From the NCBI RefSeq assembly GCF_000699445.3, contig NC_067202.1, forward strand, positions 4,185,458 through 4,249,457: a DNA stretch of 64,000 nucleotides. The letters run 5' to 3'. The notes beneath the pieces were generated by a model that saw only the letters and a list, made by a program, of their open reading frames with translations, did not search any database and had not been told where the DNA came from. This DNA comes from Schistosoma haematobium. Lineage: Eukaryota; Platyhelminthes; Trematoda; Strigeidida; Schistosomatidae. The position numbers and the translations under genes were made by a program. Positions within the stretch are counted from its first letter, which is position 1, and the number at the start of each line of letters is the position of its first letter. Of this stretch, positions 1 to 10,572 are shown piece by piece.

Positions 1-289
1 TCAGTATGGATAAGCACAAAATTGACTTAATCCAATATGACCGGACGGATAAAAAATGTATCGAATTGTAAAACAACAGTCTGTTTACGACTGACCTGTG
101 ATAATACAAAGAAGAAAATTGTTCAATAGAAAAACAAAACTAGTCACTAATAAGTAACACGGAACTATCATATCCGTTCAATAATTTCTTACTAAAAGCT
201 TTACATTTTTCTAATTTCTTTTTGTGGTCTCATTCCCCTTACTTTACTATTCAACTTTATATCCATCTATACAACAAATATATGTATAG

Positions 290-754
290 AAGAATATACT
301 GGTCAACATAGTGAACCAGAAGTGGATGCTCATTTAAACATTGGATCCATGATAAATCGTCAAATAAATGAACAACAAAATTTAGTGAATAAATTACAAA
401 CTGATTCTAATCATCATCATCAGCATCAGCAGCAGCATCATCATCAACAACAACCACCACCACCACAACATTATAATCCGTTTTATCTACCATCAAAATC
501 ATCTGTAAAGAATTCATATGCTCAATCATCAGAATCACAATCTCAATTAAATAACTTATTATTGCATCAACAACAAGTCAAGTCATCAATTCAAAATAAT
601 AATAATAATAACAAGCCTAATTCTTTACAATTATTCACTTCACCTGAAATAATTCATAGAAGTGTTAATAATATGACAAACAACAGATCTGTGTATGACT
701 CAAGTCTTCAAATGATGGATAATAATAATAATAATACTCATAATAATATACAAG
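290..754 (+). CDS. Internal exon of an Asn/Gln/His-rich protein gene (exon A)
   Basis: I do not recognise the protein. The exon is bounded by an AG acceptor (288-289) after a pyrimidine-rich tract and a consensus GTAAGT donor at 755. It begins with two bases of a split codon, so the gene starts upstream of the window. It encodes about 154 residues with a short polar start, a His/Gln run near 410-460, a PPPP stretch, and poly-Asn runs near 595-610 and 718-735. It ends with one base of a Gly codon, which exon B completes (G|GT). Homopeptide runs like these are common in schistosome nuclear and regulatory proteins, but no folded domain is visible. Codons are AT-rich, as in the downstream exons. 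Confidence that this is coding comes mainly from the phase match with three further exons. Confidence 0.75.
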
Positions 755-1424
755 GTAAGTTAGTCATCTTTAAATTGGTAATAGTTGTTGTATAAAAATT
801 AATTTAACTAATGCACTGATGTGATAGGCTTCTGTTGGGGGGGGACTCATAATGTTCTGTGAAATAAAGTTCAAAGGGTTCTTGAAGCATTTTATCCAAT
901 CAGCATTGAATAGAAGTTTCCCAGAAACATTTAGAAAGTGAAGAGTCAAGTGTCATGTTTCTGATTGGATGATTACTTACCCTGCTACTATGTTTGGTGG
1001 AAGGGTTCCAGAAGCCCAAGGTTGTCTGAAATGCTATAAATACCCTAAATTTTCTGTATATAAACTAACCTTGGAGTAAATCGTTCTACGGATATTTCGC
1101 TCCTTTTCTATCATGTTCAACTTGTCGGGTAGATTTACCTGGATTTATTAGAAGAGCTTAGGAAACCGATTCAAGAGTTCAATCAGAAGGTTTATCAGCT
1201 TCAAGATCCTGGATCATTGGGTGTGAACTATTCTTTTTGTTGTTATATATTGAGAGACCAATGGATTTAGGAAATTGTAAGATTGTCAGAGAATTTTTAA
1301 AAGTATGACATTCAGGTCAACTGAATGTATATCTAATCTATTAACCTATAATGAAAGAGTTCGATTAGTTGGAAGATTATATATCAACTAACAAAGATAG
1401 TCAATGTGAATATGGAAATAAATG

Positions 1425-2040
1425 TCAGTCAGTCATCTACAGCGTGGGACCAGGTACATATATGCATCGGTCCAAGTTGCCACACCTCATTAGCACAACA
1501 TGATAAACACCAAATTCATAGTAGTTAATTCAATGGTGGTAATATATAAAAGAAAGACTGTAGGTAAGGATATAGTACAGGAAGAAATAATCAGTTCGTA
1601 CAAAGAAAAATATGAAGCGATTTTAATCTCTTAGTTTAAGGGAAGATAGAGAGTGTATACACCTACGCCATTGTGATCGATTCTGAGCCAGGTCACCAAG
1701 AGTCTCCAACCATTGGTTACGATAGTGACGCAGACTCCAACCAAATAGTCTGCATCTACCAACACGGCTCTGACCAGAAATTATTGACTTCAAGGACTGT
1801 TTTGGTATGGTCGCCCCTAACTTTCTTCCATTCATCTCCAACACTAGTCAGCATTGCGTGTCGTGGTAATCGATGCTCAGGCATATGTAACACGTGGTCC
1901 AACCATCTTAGTCGGTGAATATTTACAACCTCATCAACTTATTTACCATCCTTCCCTAATACTCTGAGTCTAACCTCACTATTACTTACCCGATGATTAC
2001 AGCAGATGCGAGCAGTATTTCCAAGCCGTCCACAAAAATA
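1425..2040 (-). mobile_element. 5'-truncated RTE-clade retrotransposon 3' fragment
   Basis: On the minus strand this reads as the C-terminal end of an RTE-type reverse transcriptase. It contains the segment GRCRLFGWSLRHYRNQWLET and an AQNRSQWRRC motif (ORF 1844-1623), as in the plus-strand copies at 2430 and 9923. It then gives a 3' UTR ending in (GACT)n at about 1425-1435. Upstream RTE sequence continues to about 2040 in broken frames. Only the 3' end is present, as expected when target-primed reverse transcription stops early. It lies inside an intron, antisense to the host gene. Confidence 0.75.
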
Positions 2041-2429
2041 AATGTAGACAAAAAAAGAAATAAAACTAACGATGGCAGTTAATCACAAACAACTCCATCT
2101 TAATCAGACTGACTTGATACTTGTAGAATAATTAGAGAACTCGTTTCTCCATAAACTAGACGATAATGTTATTGTGTAAGATGATATTTTAACAATTAAA
2201 TTGTTCAGTGCAAAGAAGGCAACACTATCAAGACGAACATGTAAATAGTTTGTAAACTTGTATTATTATTCACAAATTTATTGCAGTTTTTCTCACTTTC
2301 ATACAAATAATTCGTTTCTTCGATTGGAATGATGAAAGAACAACATTTAAATATCAGTATGGGGTTGTGGAGATTATTAAGTTTTTGATTGAGATCATGA
2401 ATCGATTGGAGCTAATCTGTATCGGGTAG

Positions 2430-3415
2430 CGATTCTCCCCCTCGAAATGCAAAATGTTGCTTCATGATTGGGTTGCATTGACACCCGAACTAATGATAGG
2501 GAGTGAAGTAGTTGAGTGTGTCGACCGCTTCACTTATCTTGGAAGTCTCATCAGCCCTTGTGGTCTGGTGTTTGACGAAATCTCAGCAGGGACACAGAAG
2601 GCTCGACTAGCTTTTACCAACTTGCGTCATTTATGGCGTAGACGAGATATCTGTCTATCAACCAAAGGACGTGTTTACTGCGCAGCAGTTCGTTCCGTCC
2701 TACTTTATGGCAGTGAAACATGGCCGGTAATAGTAGAGGATATTCGTAGGTTACTAGTATTTGATCATAGGTGTCTTCGAAATATTGCTCGTATATCCTG
2801 GGACTATCGAGTAAGTAACGCAGTTGTTAGGAAACGGGTACTAGGTAAGGATGGCAAATCAATTGATGACGTAGTGAAACTTCATCAGTTGAGATGGCTG
2901 GGACACGTGTTACGTATGCCCAACGACCGACTGCCTCGACGTGCTATGTTCAGTGGTATAGGAGTAGGTTGGAAGAAAGCTAGGGGCGGCCAGACCAAAA
3001 CATGGCACAAGTCCATGAAGTCACTGACAAGTGAACTGAGTCATGTTGGTAGGTGTAGACTACCTGGTTGGGGACCACGAGATGATAGCAACCGATGGTT
3101 AGAGACCCTGAATGACATGGCTCAAAATCGTTTGCAATGGCGCAGGTGCATACAGTCTTTGTGTTCTCCCAAATTTTGATCTCCTTATTCCTCCCTGTCT
3201 TTTTTTTCTCTTCCCAAATTTATTTCACTGTATTATACTCTTTAAATAACATCTCCAAACTCTAATTTTCCTGATTACTACTTATACTCTTATTACCTCT
3301 ACCACTACGGGATTTGAATCGACCACTGCATCTGTGTGCTGATGTGGTGTGGCAACTCGAACTGATGTACGTACGTACAAAGTTCTACGTTGTTACTGAC
3401 TGACTGACTGAGAAA
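2430..3415 (+). mobile_element. RTE-clade retrotransposon 3' end with open ORF tail
   Basis: This is a 5'-truncated RTE (SR2-like) element. The ORF at 2454-3179 stays open for 241 codons. It contains the segment DRFTYLGSLIS, the GSETWP motif, a region reading HQLRWLGHVLRMP, and the terminal AQNRLQWRRC motif found in the other copies. The core reverse-transcriptase motifs lie in the missing 5' part. The 3' UTR is T-rich and ends in ACTG/TGAC tandem repeats near 3395-3413. The open frame suggests this is the youngest RTE copy here, but it cannot encode a working enzyme. Confidence 0.85.
2454..3179 (+). pseudogene. C-terminal remnant of RTE reverse transcriptase
   Basis: The frame is open for 241 codons to a TGA at 3177-3179. 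It matches only the part of an RTE polyprotein downstream of the YADD active site. The first ATG is internal to the family frame, not a true start. There is no endonuclease domain and no reverse-transcriptase palm. It lies in the sense direction inside the intron of the Asn-rich gene. Confidence 0.7.
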
Positions 3416-3495
3416 TAAGTATCTACTTCAGTACAATGGGAGATGGTCGCGCAATTTCGTGGATTGGTTGAGGTTACACATTAACATCCTTAGAT

Positions 3496-3690
3496 GCCGG
3501 CTCAGTGGTCTAGAGGTTAGGCGTTCGCGCGTGAGACCGAAGGTCCTGGGTTCGGATTCCGCCAGCGAGGACGTGGACGCGCACTACTGAGGAGTCCCAC
3601 AATAGGATGGAACAGCCGTCCAGTGCTCCGAGGTTTCCAATGGTAGTCTAACATCAGTCGGTTCATGATCTCGATCGAAAAAATTTGAAT
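3496..3690 (+). mobile_element. tRNA-derived SINE with degenerate hammerhead (Sm-alpha type)
   Basis: The 5' part resembles a tRNA gene promoter: an A-box-like segment in CTCAGTGGTCTAGAGGTTAG (3500-3519) and a B box in GGGTTCGGATTCC (3548-3560). Downstream at 3579-3635 is a hammerhead-like fold, with CTGAGGA at 3587-3593 (fits CUGANGA), a GTCC...GGA stem and GGAACAG where GAAAC is expected. The GAAA element is mutated, so cleavage is doubtful. This layout (Pol III promoter plus hammerhead) is that of schistosome Sm-alpha SINEs. Confidence 0.75.
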
Positions 3691-4203
3691 AGTTTGAATT
3701 TATTAAATGAATGTTTTTCAACTGTTTACCACTTCGATTATATTGAAAAATGACGCTGACTGTGACTACATTGAAGTGATAAAGATTATTTATGATTGTC
3801 TTCTTATTGCTCTCTCTGTCTCTCTCTCTCTCTCTTGGTAATATATAATGATAAAGATTTAGGAGGATTTGAATAGGTTTCAGGAATTGAACGAATGAAT
3901 GAATAAAGGAATAAATAATTCATTATGTACTAAGGAACTGCTTAGTAATTATACACCTAAGACCTTTAGGTCTAACGGAAAATACCTAATCGTTAGAATC
4001 ACTTAGTCAGCAATCAATTAATTTGTGATATTGCTTAATGATTACCCATCGGCATTGTTGAAAACTTGTTTCACTGACAATATTTATTGAACTCCACCAG
4101 TTATTTCTTCTCACTAAAACTTCAAGAACATCTTGAAGTAAATCATATTAGTGAATTAACTATTATCGTTTATTTTAACAGTTGAATTCACTAGTTAATC
4201 TGA

Positions 4204-4300
4204 GCTAGACCACTATTGAAAACATGGATGCATTGGACTGCCGTTTCGTCCTAGTTCGGGACTCTTCATCAGTGCGCATTCACGATCCCGTACTACAATC
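4204..4300 (-). mobile_element. Fragment of hammerhead-type SINE
   Basis: The minus strand contains both catalytic boxes of a hammerhead, CTGATGA and GGACGAAACG. Compared with the other copies there are three extra bases (AGA) between CTGATGA and the GTCC of stem II. The tRNA-like promoter half is missing. Confidence 0.65.
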
Positions 4301-4882
4301 TCCAAAAATCCCCATACTGATATTATAATTTAGTTGAAGAGATTTTGTGAATCATATTCCTTTGTAGTAGGTTAGGGACTATCTGGGGGATATTTGAATT
4401 ACAGGGTCTTTCAGATACAAAACTCAATGTAGTTAATCAACTTTTAGTGACCAAATCCTATTTATTTTAAATAAATAAATAGTTTAATGAGATGATTGCA
4501 CAGTACAACAAATAGAAAACAATTGATTGTTTATCCGTTAAGTAATGATCATCTATTAGAAACTTGACGGACCGTCATGAGTTCATTCCTCTTTTGTGTT
4601 GAGTTATGGGGATCTATTTGTGATGAATCCTAAAACAGGATAAAACATTTATCCATTCTTCGCCTTTGTTTTTTTAATTAATTGTCTATCTGAAGTTACA
4701 GGTTTGAACCATGTACAAATTTAGATTAGTTGAAGCAATCGGTTGCTAGTACCGTATTATCTCTGAGATGAACAATCTAAACGAAAGTCAAGTACATAGA
4801 TATTATGCTCAATAAACCAATTACAGTTTTTTTTTAAATGATTATTATTAACCCTAATATTTATTAATTGATTTGTATATAG

Positions 4883-5625
4883 GTAACTTGGAGTTATACT
4901 ATCAACATCCATATGAAGATGTTGCTACAGATGATTATGCTGAAACTAATAGTCAATTAAATTGTACATCTCTACAACAAAATCAATCTTTTAACCAATC
5001 ACTTTTATCTCACTATCCACAAAAACAGTTTCAATCGTATTTATCACCAACTGAACCATCACTACCACCACTACCACCAACATTAACACCTACACAACAA
5101 CATATATATCATCAACATGATGGTTGTGGTCCATTATTATTACCACCACCAATATCTACTAGTTCTCTGTTGTACAATAATGAAGTGAACAATCGATTCG
5201 GTTATTCAAGAACGGCAACATTGGATGAAGATGATAAATTAAGTTTAGATGAAGACAGTGAAATGATGCACTTTACAAATTCACAAACGAATAATAATAA
5301 TTCGGTTAGTATTACTATGACGACAACAACAATAACTACTATTACTACTACTGCTACTAATCTTAGTAATGGTGGTAATAATAATAATAATACTCACTTG
5401 AGTAGTATGTTTAATCCATATACTGTTGCGTTTATCAATAATAGTCCATCAAATTATATTCAATCGAATCCATCACACCATACTACTTTATCACATTTCA
5501 ATCCATCATATTCTGTATGGAATACTAATGATTCAGTTCATCATCGTATGAATAATAATAATAATATTAACAACAAATATAGAATGAATGATAATCCGTC
5601 AATCATTTATCCTAGTGATCAAATG
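4883..5625 (+). CDS. Exon B of the Asn/Gln/His-rich protein gene
   Basis: The exon begins after TATATAG (acceptor AG at 4881-4882) and ends at a GTATGT donor (5626). It encodes about 248 residues including the shared Gly codon. It starts with an acidic and aromatic segment (NLELYYQHPYEDVATDDY), followed by Gln-rich, Pro-rich (PPLPPTLTP), Thr-rich and several poly-Asn tracts. An acidic patch (DEDDKLSLDEDSE) lies near 5226-5265. No catalytic or DNA-binding fold is visible. The exon ends in phase 0 with an ATG Met codon, matching exon C. Composition is typical of disordered transactivation-like regions, but that role is only a guess. Confidence 0.75.
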
Positions 5626-5719
5626 GTATGTTTTTTACTATGTTGAGTAACAGTTATATAGTTGTAGTGTTGTCTAGGATTAATTGTCGTAGTTGTTTGG
5701 AATGTGTTTCTCTCTCTCC

Positions 5720-6800
5720 CTCTCGTCGCAAAATATTGCTTCATGACTATGTCTGGGTCAGCTTCTAAACGAATGACGGAGGAGTGAAGTAGTCGGGAGA
5801 GTCACTTATCTCAGAAGTTCAACGAACCTCGGTGAGGTTGGTGTGTGATGAGATCTTAGCGTGAATTCAGAAAATTTGCCTAATATTTGCCAACTTGCCT
5901 TATTTATTGATGGCTCAGATGAGATGTTCATCTGGTAACCACAGGACAAGTTTACTGAGCAGCATTTTGCTCTATTCTACGTTATAACTATTAAACATGG
6001 CCTTTAAAACTAAATGATATTCGTAGGTCGCAAATATTTGTCCACAGATGCCTTCTAGGAGGATTGCTAGCATCACTGATTGAATGTCCTTTTAGATTTA
6101 GGCATAGGATACTAGGAAAAGATCTCAAATTAGGTGGCGAACTCCTGGATCTTCATCAGTTGAATTGGTCAAGACATGTGTTACGTATGACCAACACCAG
6201 GTGGTGTTAATTGGTGTAGGAGAGGTGGTTGAACGAAAACTAGGGTTGACCAGAACAAGACATGGTAACAGTCCTTGAAATCATTTAACGTTGATTTTAA
6301 TCATGTTGATATAGGTTCAGACTGCCTAGTTGGGGTCAGCTCGATAAACCTCAATTCAGTGGTTGGGGACGTTAGTTGACATGGGTTTAAGGTTGTGTGC
6401 CGATGATGAAGTAGAGAGAAGGAATTGGAGTTAGGGTTTTCATCACGTACGTGCATCAGCGGTACTACAAGAATTTCCTATTGTAGCCAATGTAGATGAA
6501 TGAATTTCGCACAAAAATCGAACAGTCTATATTTTAGATCATTCATGCATATTTGCTGTTTTCTAATCGGGCGAATACGTCAAAAAATCATTAGTCGTTT
6601 AATGAGTTGATCGTGATTGTCCCTGTTGTTCATCCTTACCATTCCCTCTTCTCTAATCATATTCCTAATATTCAGTTTTTCTCATTACCATCGCTACTGC
6701 AATTACTTTTACTCTGTTTTTATTCATGTCGTCATGCTAAGGTGTTGATATGGCAAATTAGACCAACGTATCAGCCTCTACAGTGAATATTACTGACTAT
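5720..6800 (+). mobile_element. Heavily decayed RTE-clade fragment in intron B-C
   Basis: The same 3' region of the RTE family as at 2430 can be followed in order: GCTTCATGA, the TTATCTCAGAAG segment, CATCAGTTGAATTGG, and ATGTGTTACGTATGACCAACACC. All frames are broken by stops and indels. The 3' UTR-like tail (TTTTACTCTGTTTTTATTC, then a TGACTATCA end) reaches about 6800. It is much older than the copy at 2430. Confidence 0.65.
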
Positions 6801-6891
6801 CATTCAAAAAATCTAATTGTTAAGTGACTCTTTGGGGAAAATTATTGATTGATTCCCAATTTTTTTCCACTGTTTATTTTACTTAAAATAG

Positions 6892-7329
6892 AATAGTGCC
6901 AAAGATGGTGTTGTTGGTATTACAGGTTCCAGTGGAATTACACATCCTCTATTAAATGATATTGATGATGTAGGCAGTGATTTTAGTCTGTCTGTTTTTC
7001 GTCGTAGTGATGATATTTGTGGCCCTTCATCGTTATCAAATCGAATATTCAATAATAACAATGGTAATAATAATGATCTCATTATGAATAATCTCCTACC
7101 ATCATCACAAACCACACAATTACAACATAATAATTATCAACAACAATCTACGGAACATCATAGTTCTAGTGATATTGCTGGCATGATGGATGTTCGTAGT
7201 AATGATGGAACATGTGATGAATCAGATGCTAGTTCACTACCGGAACAAGGCTGTGATTTAATGCATTTAGCTCAATTACGTATATCAGCAAGACCGAATC
7301 CACTATTAAACGATTTGGCGAAACAACAG
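6892..7329 (+). CDS. Exon C of the Asn/Gln/His-rich protein gene
   Basis: The exon starts after the AG at 6890-6891, preceded by a T-rich tract, and ends in CAG at 7329 before a GTAATC donor. It encodes 146 residues in phase 0 at both ends. The first part is Gly/Ser/Asp-rich (GSDFSLSVFRRSDD), then poly-Asn and Gln-rich. The last 40 residues are less biased (GCDLMHLAQLRISARPNPLL) and look like the most conserved piece. No family could be assigned from this segment. The open frame extends past the donor to 7389, but that extension loses the amino-acid bias. Confidence 0.75.
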
Positions 7330-7607
7330 GTAATCTTTTCTATAGTGGAAAACCTTTTTTCATTGTTTAGGTTTAGTTTAAATGATTAAACATGTACACA
7401 TATGTGTTCCGATTATAGAAGGGGGTGTTACCTTAAACTAGCCGTGCAATTTTGAAAATTATGTCGTGGATTGACGCTAGTTAGAGAATCATTAAAGATC
7501 GGGAAACGTTGGATAGCTATTTCATTTTAGTATGGAGCTCCTCTGTAATGTGTATCCACAACCTCATAGGGAGTCAAACGTTCATGTCCCGTAGAAAGCG
7601 CTTGAAT

Positions 7608-7800
7608 TCTAACTCAGTGGCATAAGGGTCAAGTGCTCACCTCGAGGCTTGACAATGGTCTTTGGTTCGATCCCCGATAGGATCTCGGATCAACATTACC
7701 ATTTTGACTTAGTAATATTTATTGTTAGATGGTCAACAGAAAAACTTGAGTCCTACGGCACATCAGTCGCACATTGAACAGCTCAGTAATAACGTCCCAA
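7608..7800 (+). mobile_element. Degenerate tRNA-related SINE
   Basis: The A-box-like part is AACTCAGTGGCATAAGGGTC (7611-7630) and the B box lies in TTTGGTTCGATCCCCGATAG (7661-7680). A GATGG..CTTGAGTCC segment follows, but no convincing hammerhead core remains. It lies in intron C-D. The surrounding 7390-7607 and 7801-8073 show nothing else. Confidence 0.5.
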
Positions 7801-8073
7801 ACTGTGGGGCGAAGTGATGCGGGTTTGTATCCATAAAATAGCGTCAGTTATATCGAATTTATAATTACACAGGTTTCCCAATCGACTATCCCAAACCAAG
7901 GTACAGTTGATGTCAAGTTACTTTGACTATTAGTTACCCTATCACATATTAACCGAAAGAATCCGATTAGCATTTAAGTTGTACTAAACAATAATGATAT
8001 TTATCACCTAATACTTAGTAATCAATTAATTGTAATGAATATCGACTTTTTCATTGATTTTATTTTAAAACAG

Positions 8074-8094
8074 GTACAAAGAAACAACAAGTAG
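8074..8094 (+). CDS. Terminal mini-exon of the Asn-rich protein gene
   Basis: After a strong acceptor (TTTTATTTTAAAACAG, ending 8073) the phase-0 frame reads VQRNNK and then TAG (8092-8094). This gives the protein a C-terminus of ...LAKQQVQRNNK and a total of about 554 residues within the window. The exon is only 21 bp of coding sequence, so the call rests on phase and splice context. Read-through of the exon C donor would instead stop at 7387-7389. Confidence 0.5.
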   Translation, partial: VQRNNK

Positions 8095-9350
8095 ACAGTA
8101 ATACTCTCTGTCTCTCTGCGTATGTATCTATGATTTCTCAGCATAATTCGTTTGACAACAATAATGCAACAATAGCGACTATCGCTACTATGAACATCAA
8201 TGATCGTTTCTTCATACAAATCATAATCTTTTCGAAATTTAATTTAGGTAGGAGCTGAATAAAAGTGAATACTCTTTTTTACTTCCATACACCAACTTGT
8301 GCATTATACCCATGATCTCTATCTCTCTCTCTTCCTCTAGGAGGTAATGAAATGGTGCTCTTTTTTGTTCTATGTGTGATGTTGTTATTTTGTCTGTGAC
8401 CGCATTTGAATCTTCTTTTTTTTCGTTAATTTTTTTTTGCCTTATAACATTGTAACTATGGTTGTTTATATCCATATACAAATACAGAATTATTATTAGG
8501 GATTATTAATCTCTATATTTATAATGAGTTTCTATGTGTATTTCGATAGTTGGTTTCTCGTTTGTTTGTTTGTTTTTGTACAGTTTTTTTATACGTAATT
8601 TTCTCTCTTTTTTTATACATAAAAAATGTTTCTTTTTAACCAGTTTATATATATTCATTTATATACGTATACATATAAATCTATTAACTTATTGTTAGCT
8701 GATGATGATGATGACTATAGGCGATAATTCTCTCCATTAGCCTTTATTATCAGTTTCTATATTGAAGATTCATTTATTTTCTTTCTATCTAGTCTTGTTC
8801 TTCGTTTTTTCCTTGTTTCACCTGGGGGTTCCTTTTTGTTATTCAGTTCTTTTAAATAAGAAACTGAATTGCTTCAATTATTGACCATTGAATAATGATA
8901 ACAGCATAAACGGTTTATGTGTGTGTGCGTACGTACGTGCGCTCACTCACTTGTTCGTTCTTTTCAAACATCAAAACAGACACTGGCATCGAAGGACAAG
9001 AGTAAAAGAAAACCGAACTACAAGTAGCAACACTGTTTTTTTTCTAACCATTATTCAACATTGAATTGTATTTAAACCTTAATCATCAATATTCTCCTTC
9101 ATTGAAACTTGTTCAATTTTTTATGACTGTTAGGGAATAATTCATAAAAAGAGAATTTGTATTTTATTTCATTAATAAAATGTGAAATCAATGAGCGCGC
9201 GGGGGAGGGCTAAGGGTGTCCTTCTTTTTTTTTTTTACCTTGGGACACTCAATCAATAAACAAAGAATTACTATCCATTATTATTGTCACTATGTCAACA
9301 TGTTTTTTTTTATGTAAATGAATAAAATACATTTCAATTGTGCATTTGAT
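8095..9350 (+). other. Probable 3' UTR of the Asn-rich gene
   Basis: The region is very T- and A-rich with no supported frame and none of the window's main repeats. AATAAA polyadenylation hexamers occur at 9174-9179, 9255-9260 and 9321-9326. It contains simple repeats: CTCTCT near 8315-8335, GATGATGATGATGA near 8700, and GTGTGTGTGCGTACGTACG near 8920-8940. The 3' boundary is a guess based on the hexamers. Confidence 0.4.
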
Positions 9351-9684
9351 CGATGTAATTATTCTTTATTATTATTATGATGATGATCATCTTAATTCTT
9401 AGCCTTTTTATTTGTTTTTATGAATTATTTTATTGTTTGTATCATACATGATTGTTTTGTCACCTTTTTTGAAATTTTAATGATTTAAGAACAGTTTTAT
9501 TGTTCATTTAATGAAAATCAATGAATGGAAAGAGGGTGTTTTTTTCCTTTATGTAAACACCTTTCTACACAATTTCTCTTTATATATATATATATTTACA
9601 TACAATAAATGAATATACTATTATTTGATAGTTGAGAGAGTTATATTCATTTATGTCATATTCAGTGTTTTGTTATCGCAAGTT

Positions 9685-10570
9685 GTTACACTCTGTGGTG
9701 CAAAATCAACTACAGATCAACAAAAGTATAAATCCACTGATATATATATACATCCAATGATATATTTAACCAGTAATATAAGCAGAAATAGATGGTGGCT
9801 AGTAGTATAGTCCAGTGTCAGTTGGATGTACTTGCCATATGCCAAGATTGATGTTTACCAAGTACCGTTCGCTTTAAATATCGCGTCATCTACTTAGCTA
9901 CTGAGTTAAAATAGCCACTGGCCACCTGTTACGTATACCTGAACACCGATTATCATGACGCGCAACACTAACCGGTGTTGGAGATGGTTGGAAGTTAGGG
10001 GCGGCCAAACCAAAACGTAGCATCAGTGCTTGAAGTCACTAACTTCTAGTCTGAGCCATGTTGGTAGATGCAGACTACTTGGTTGGAGTCTGCGTCACTA
10101 TCGTAACCAATGGTTGGAGACTCTGTGTGACATGGCTCAGAATCGATCACGATGGCGTAGGTGTATACATTCTCTGTCTTCCCTTGAACCATGAGATTAG
10201 AATCGCTTCATATCTTTCTTTCTCCCAGTACTATATCCTTATATGCAATCTTTCTTTTATATATTACCACAATTGAATTAACTGCTATGAATTTGGTGTT
10301 CATCATGTTGTGTTAATGAGGTATGGCAACTTGTAGCGATGCATATATGTGCTTGGTCCTACGTTGTAGCTGACTAACTGGCTTGTGTAATGAGGTGAAG
10401 CTTAATTCATTTGTATTGGTTGTTTTCATTTCCCCATTGGTGTTTAGATCTGAAATTAGTCAGTCTTTTTTTGGCATATATATATATACATACATCCTGT
10501 ACGGATTGCTTCGATATAGTCATATCACAAGCATTTCTTAGCAGAGATAGATGGTGGCTAGTGGTGTAAT
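9685..10570 (+). repeat. Interspersed repeat H, copy 1 (interrupted by RTE)
   Basis: Sequence on both sides of the RTE insertion at 9923-10376 matches 25795-26560 in order. Shared landmarks include CACTGATATATA, AATATAAGCAGAAAT, GTCCAGTGTCAG, GTTAAAATAGCCACT, GCTTGTGTAAT, CAGTCTTTTTTTGGCA and AGAGATAGATGGTG. The family is unknown to me and has no coding capacity. The motif AGATAGATGGTGGCTAG occurs twice inside it (near 9788 and 10545), which may mark sub-repeats. Confidence 0.6.
9923..10376 (+). mobile_element. RTE-clade 3' fragment inserted in repeat H
   Basis: The segment is a short RTE 3' end. It contains GTTGGAGATGG, the coding tail with GACATGGCTCAGAATCG, and a 3' UTR with GTATGGCAAC ending at GACTAACTG. 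ACTGGC is present at both ends (9917-9922 and 10377-10382), a likely target-site duplication, although the element's own (GACT)n tail makes its length uncertain. The uninterrupted counterpart near 26366-26385 reads CCACTTGCTTGTG, which supports the boundaries. Confidence 0.75.
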
Positions 10571-10572
10571 TA

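Larger units (their letters stand above)
755..4882 (+). other. Intron A-B, filled with repeats
   Basis: The intron runs from GTAAGT to TATATAG and is about 4.1 kb long. It carries two RTE 3' fragments in opposite orientation, two hammerhead-type SINEs and a CT-rich microsatellite (about 3806-3836). The stretch 755-1424 shows nothing coding. 3840-4200 and 4330-4860 are AT-rich and featureless. Confidence 0.65.

Noticed and set aside
3587..3616. Active hammerhead in the SINE at 3496
   Set aside because: The GAAA box reads GGAA, which should abolish or strongly reduce cleavage. Kept only as a degenerate ribozyme.
8239..8481. Minus-strand 80-codon frame near the 3' UTR
   Set aside because: Low-complexity T-rich DNA read in antisense. 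No conserved motif or promoter.
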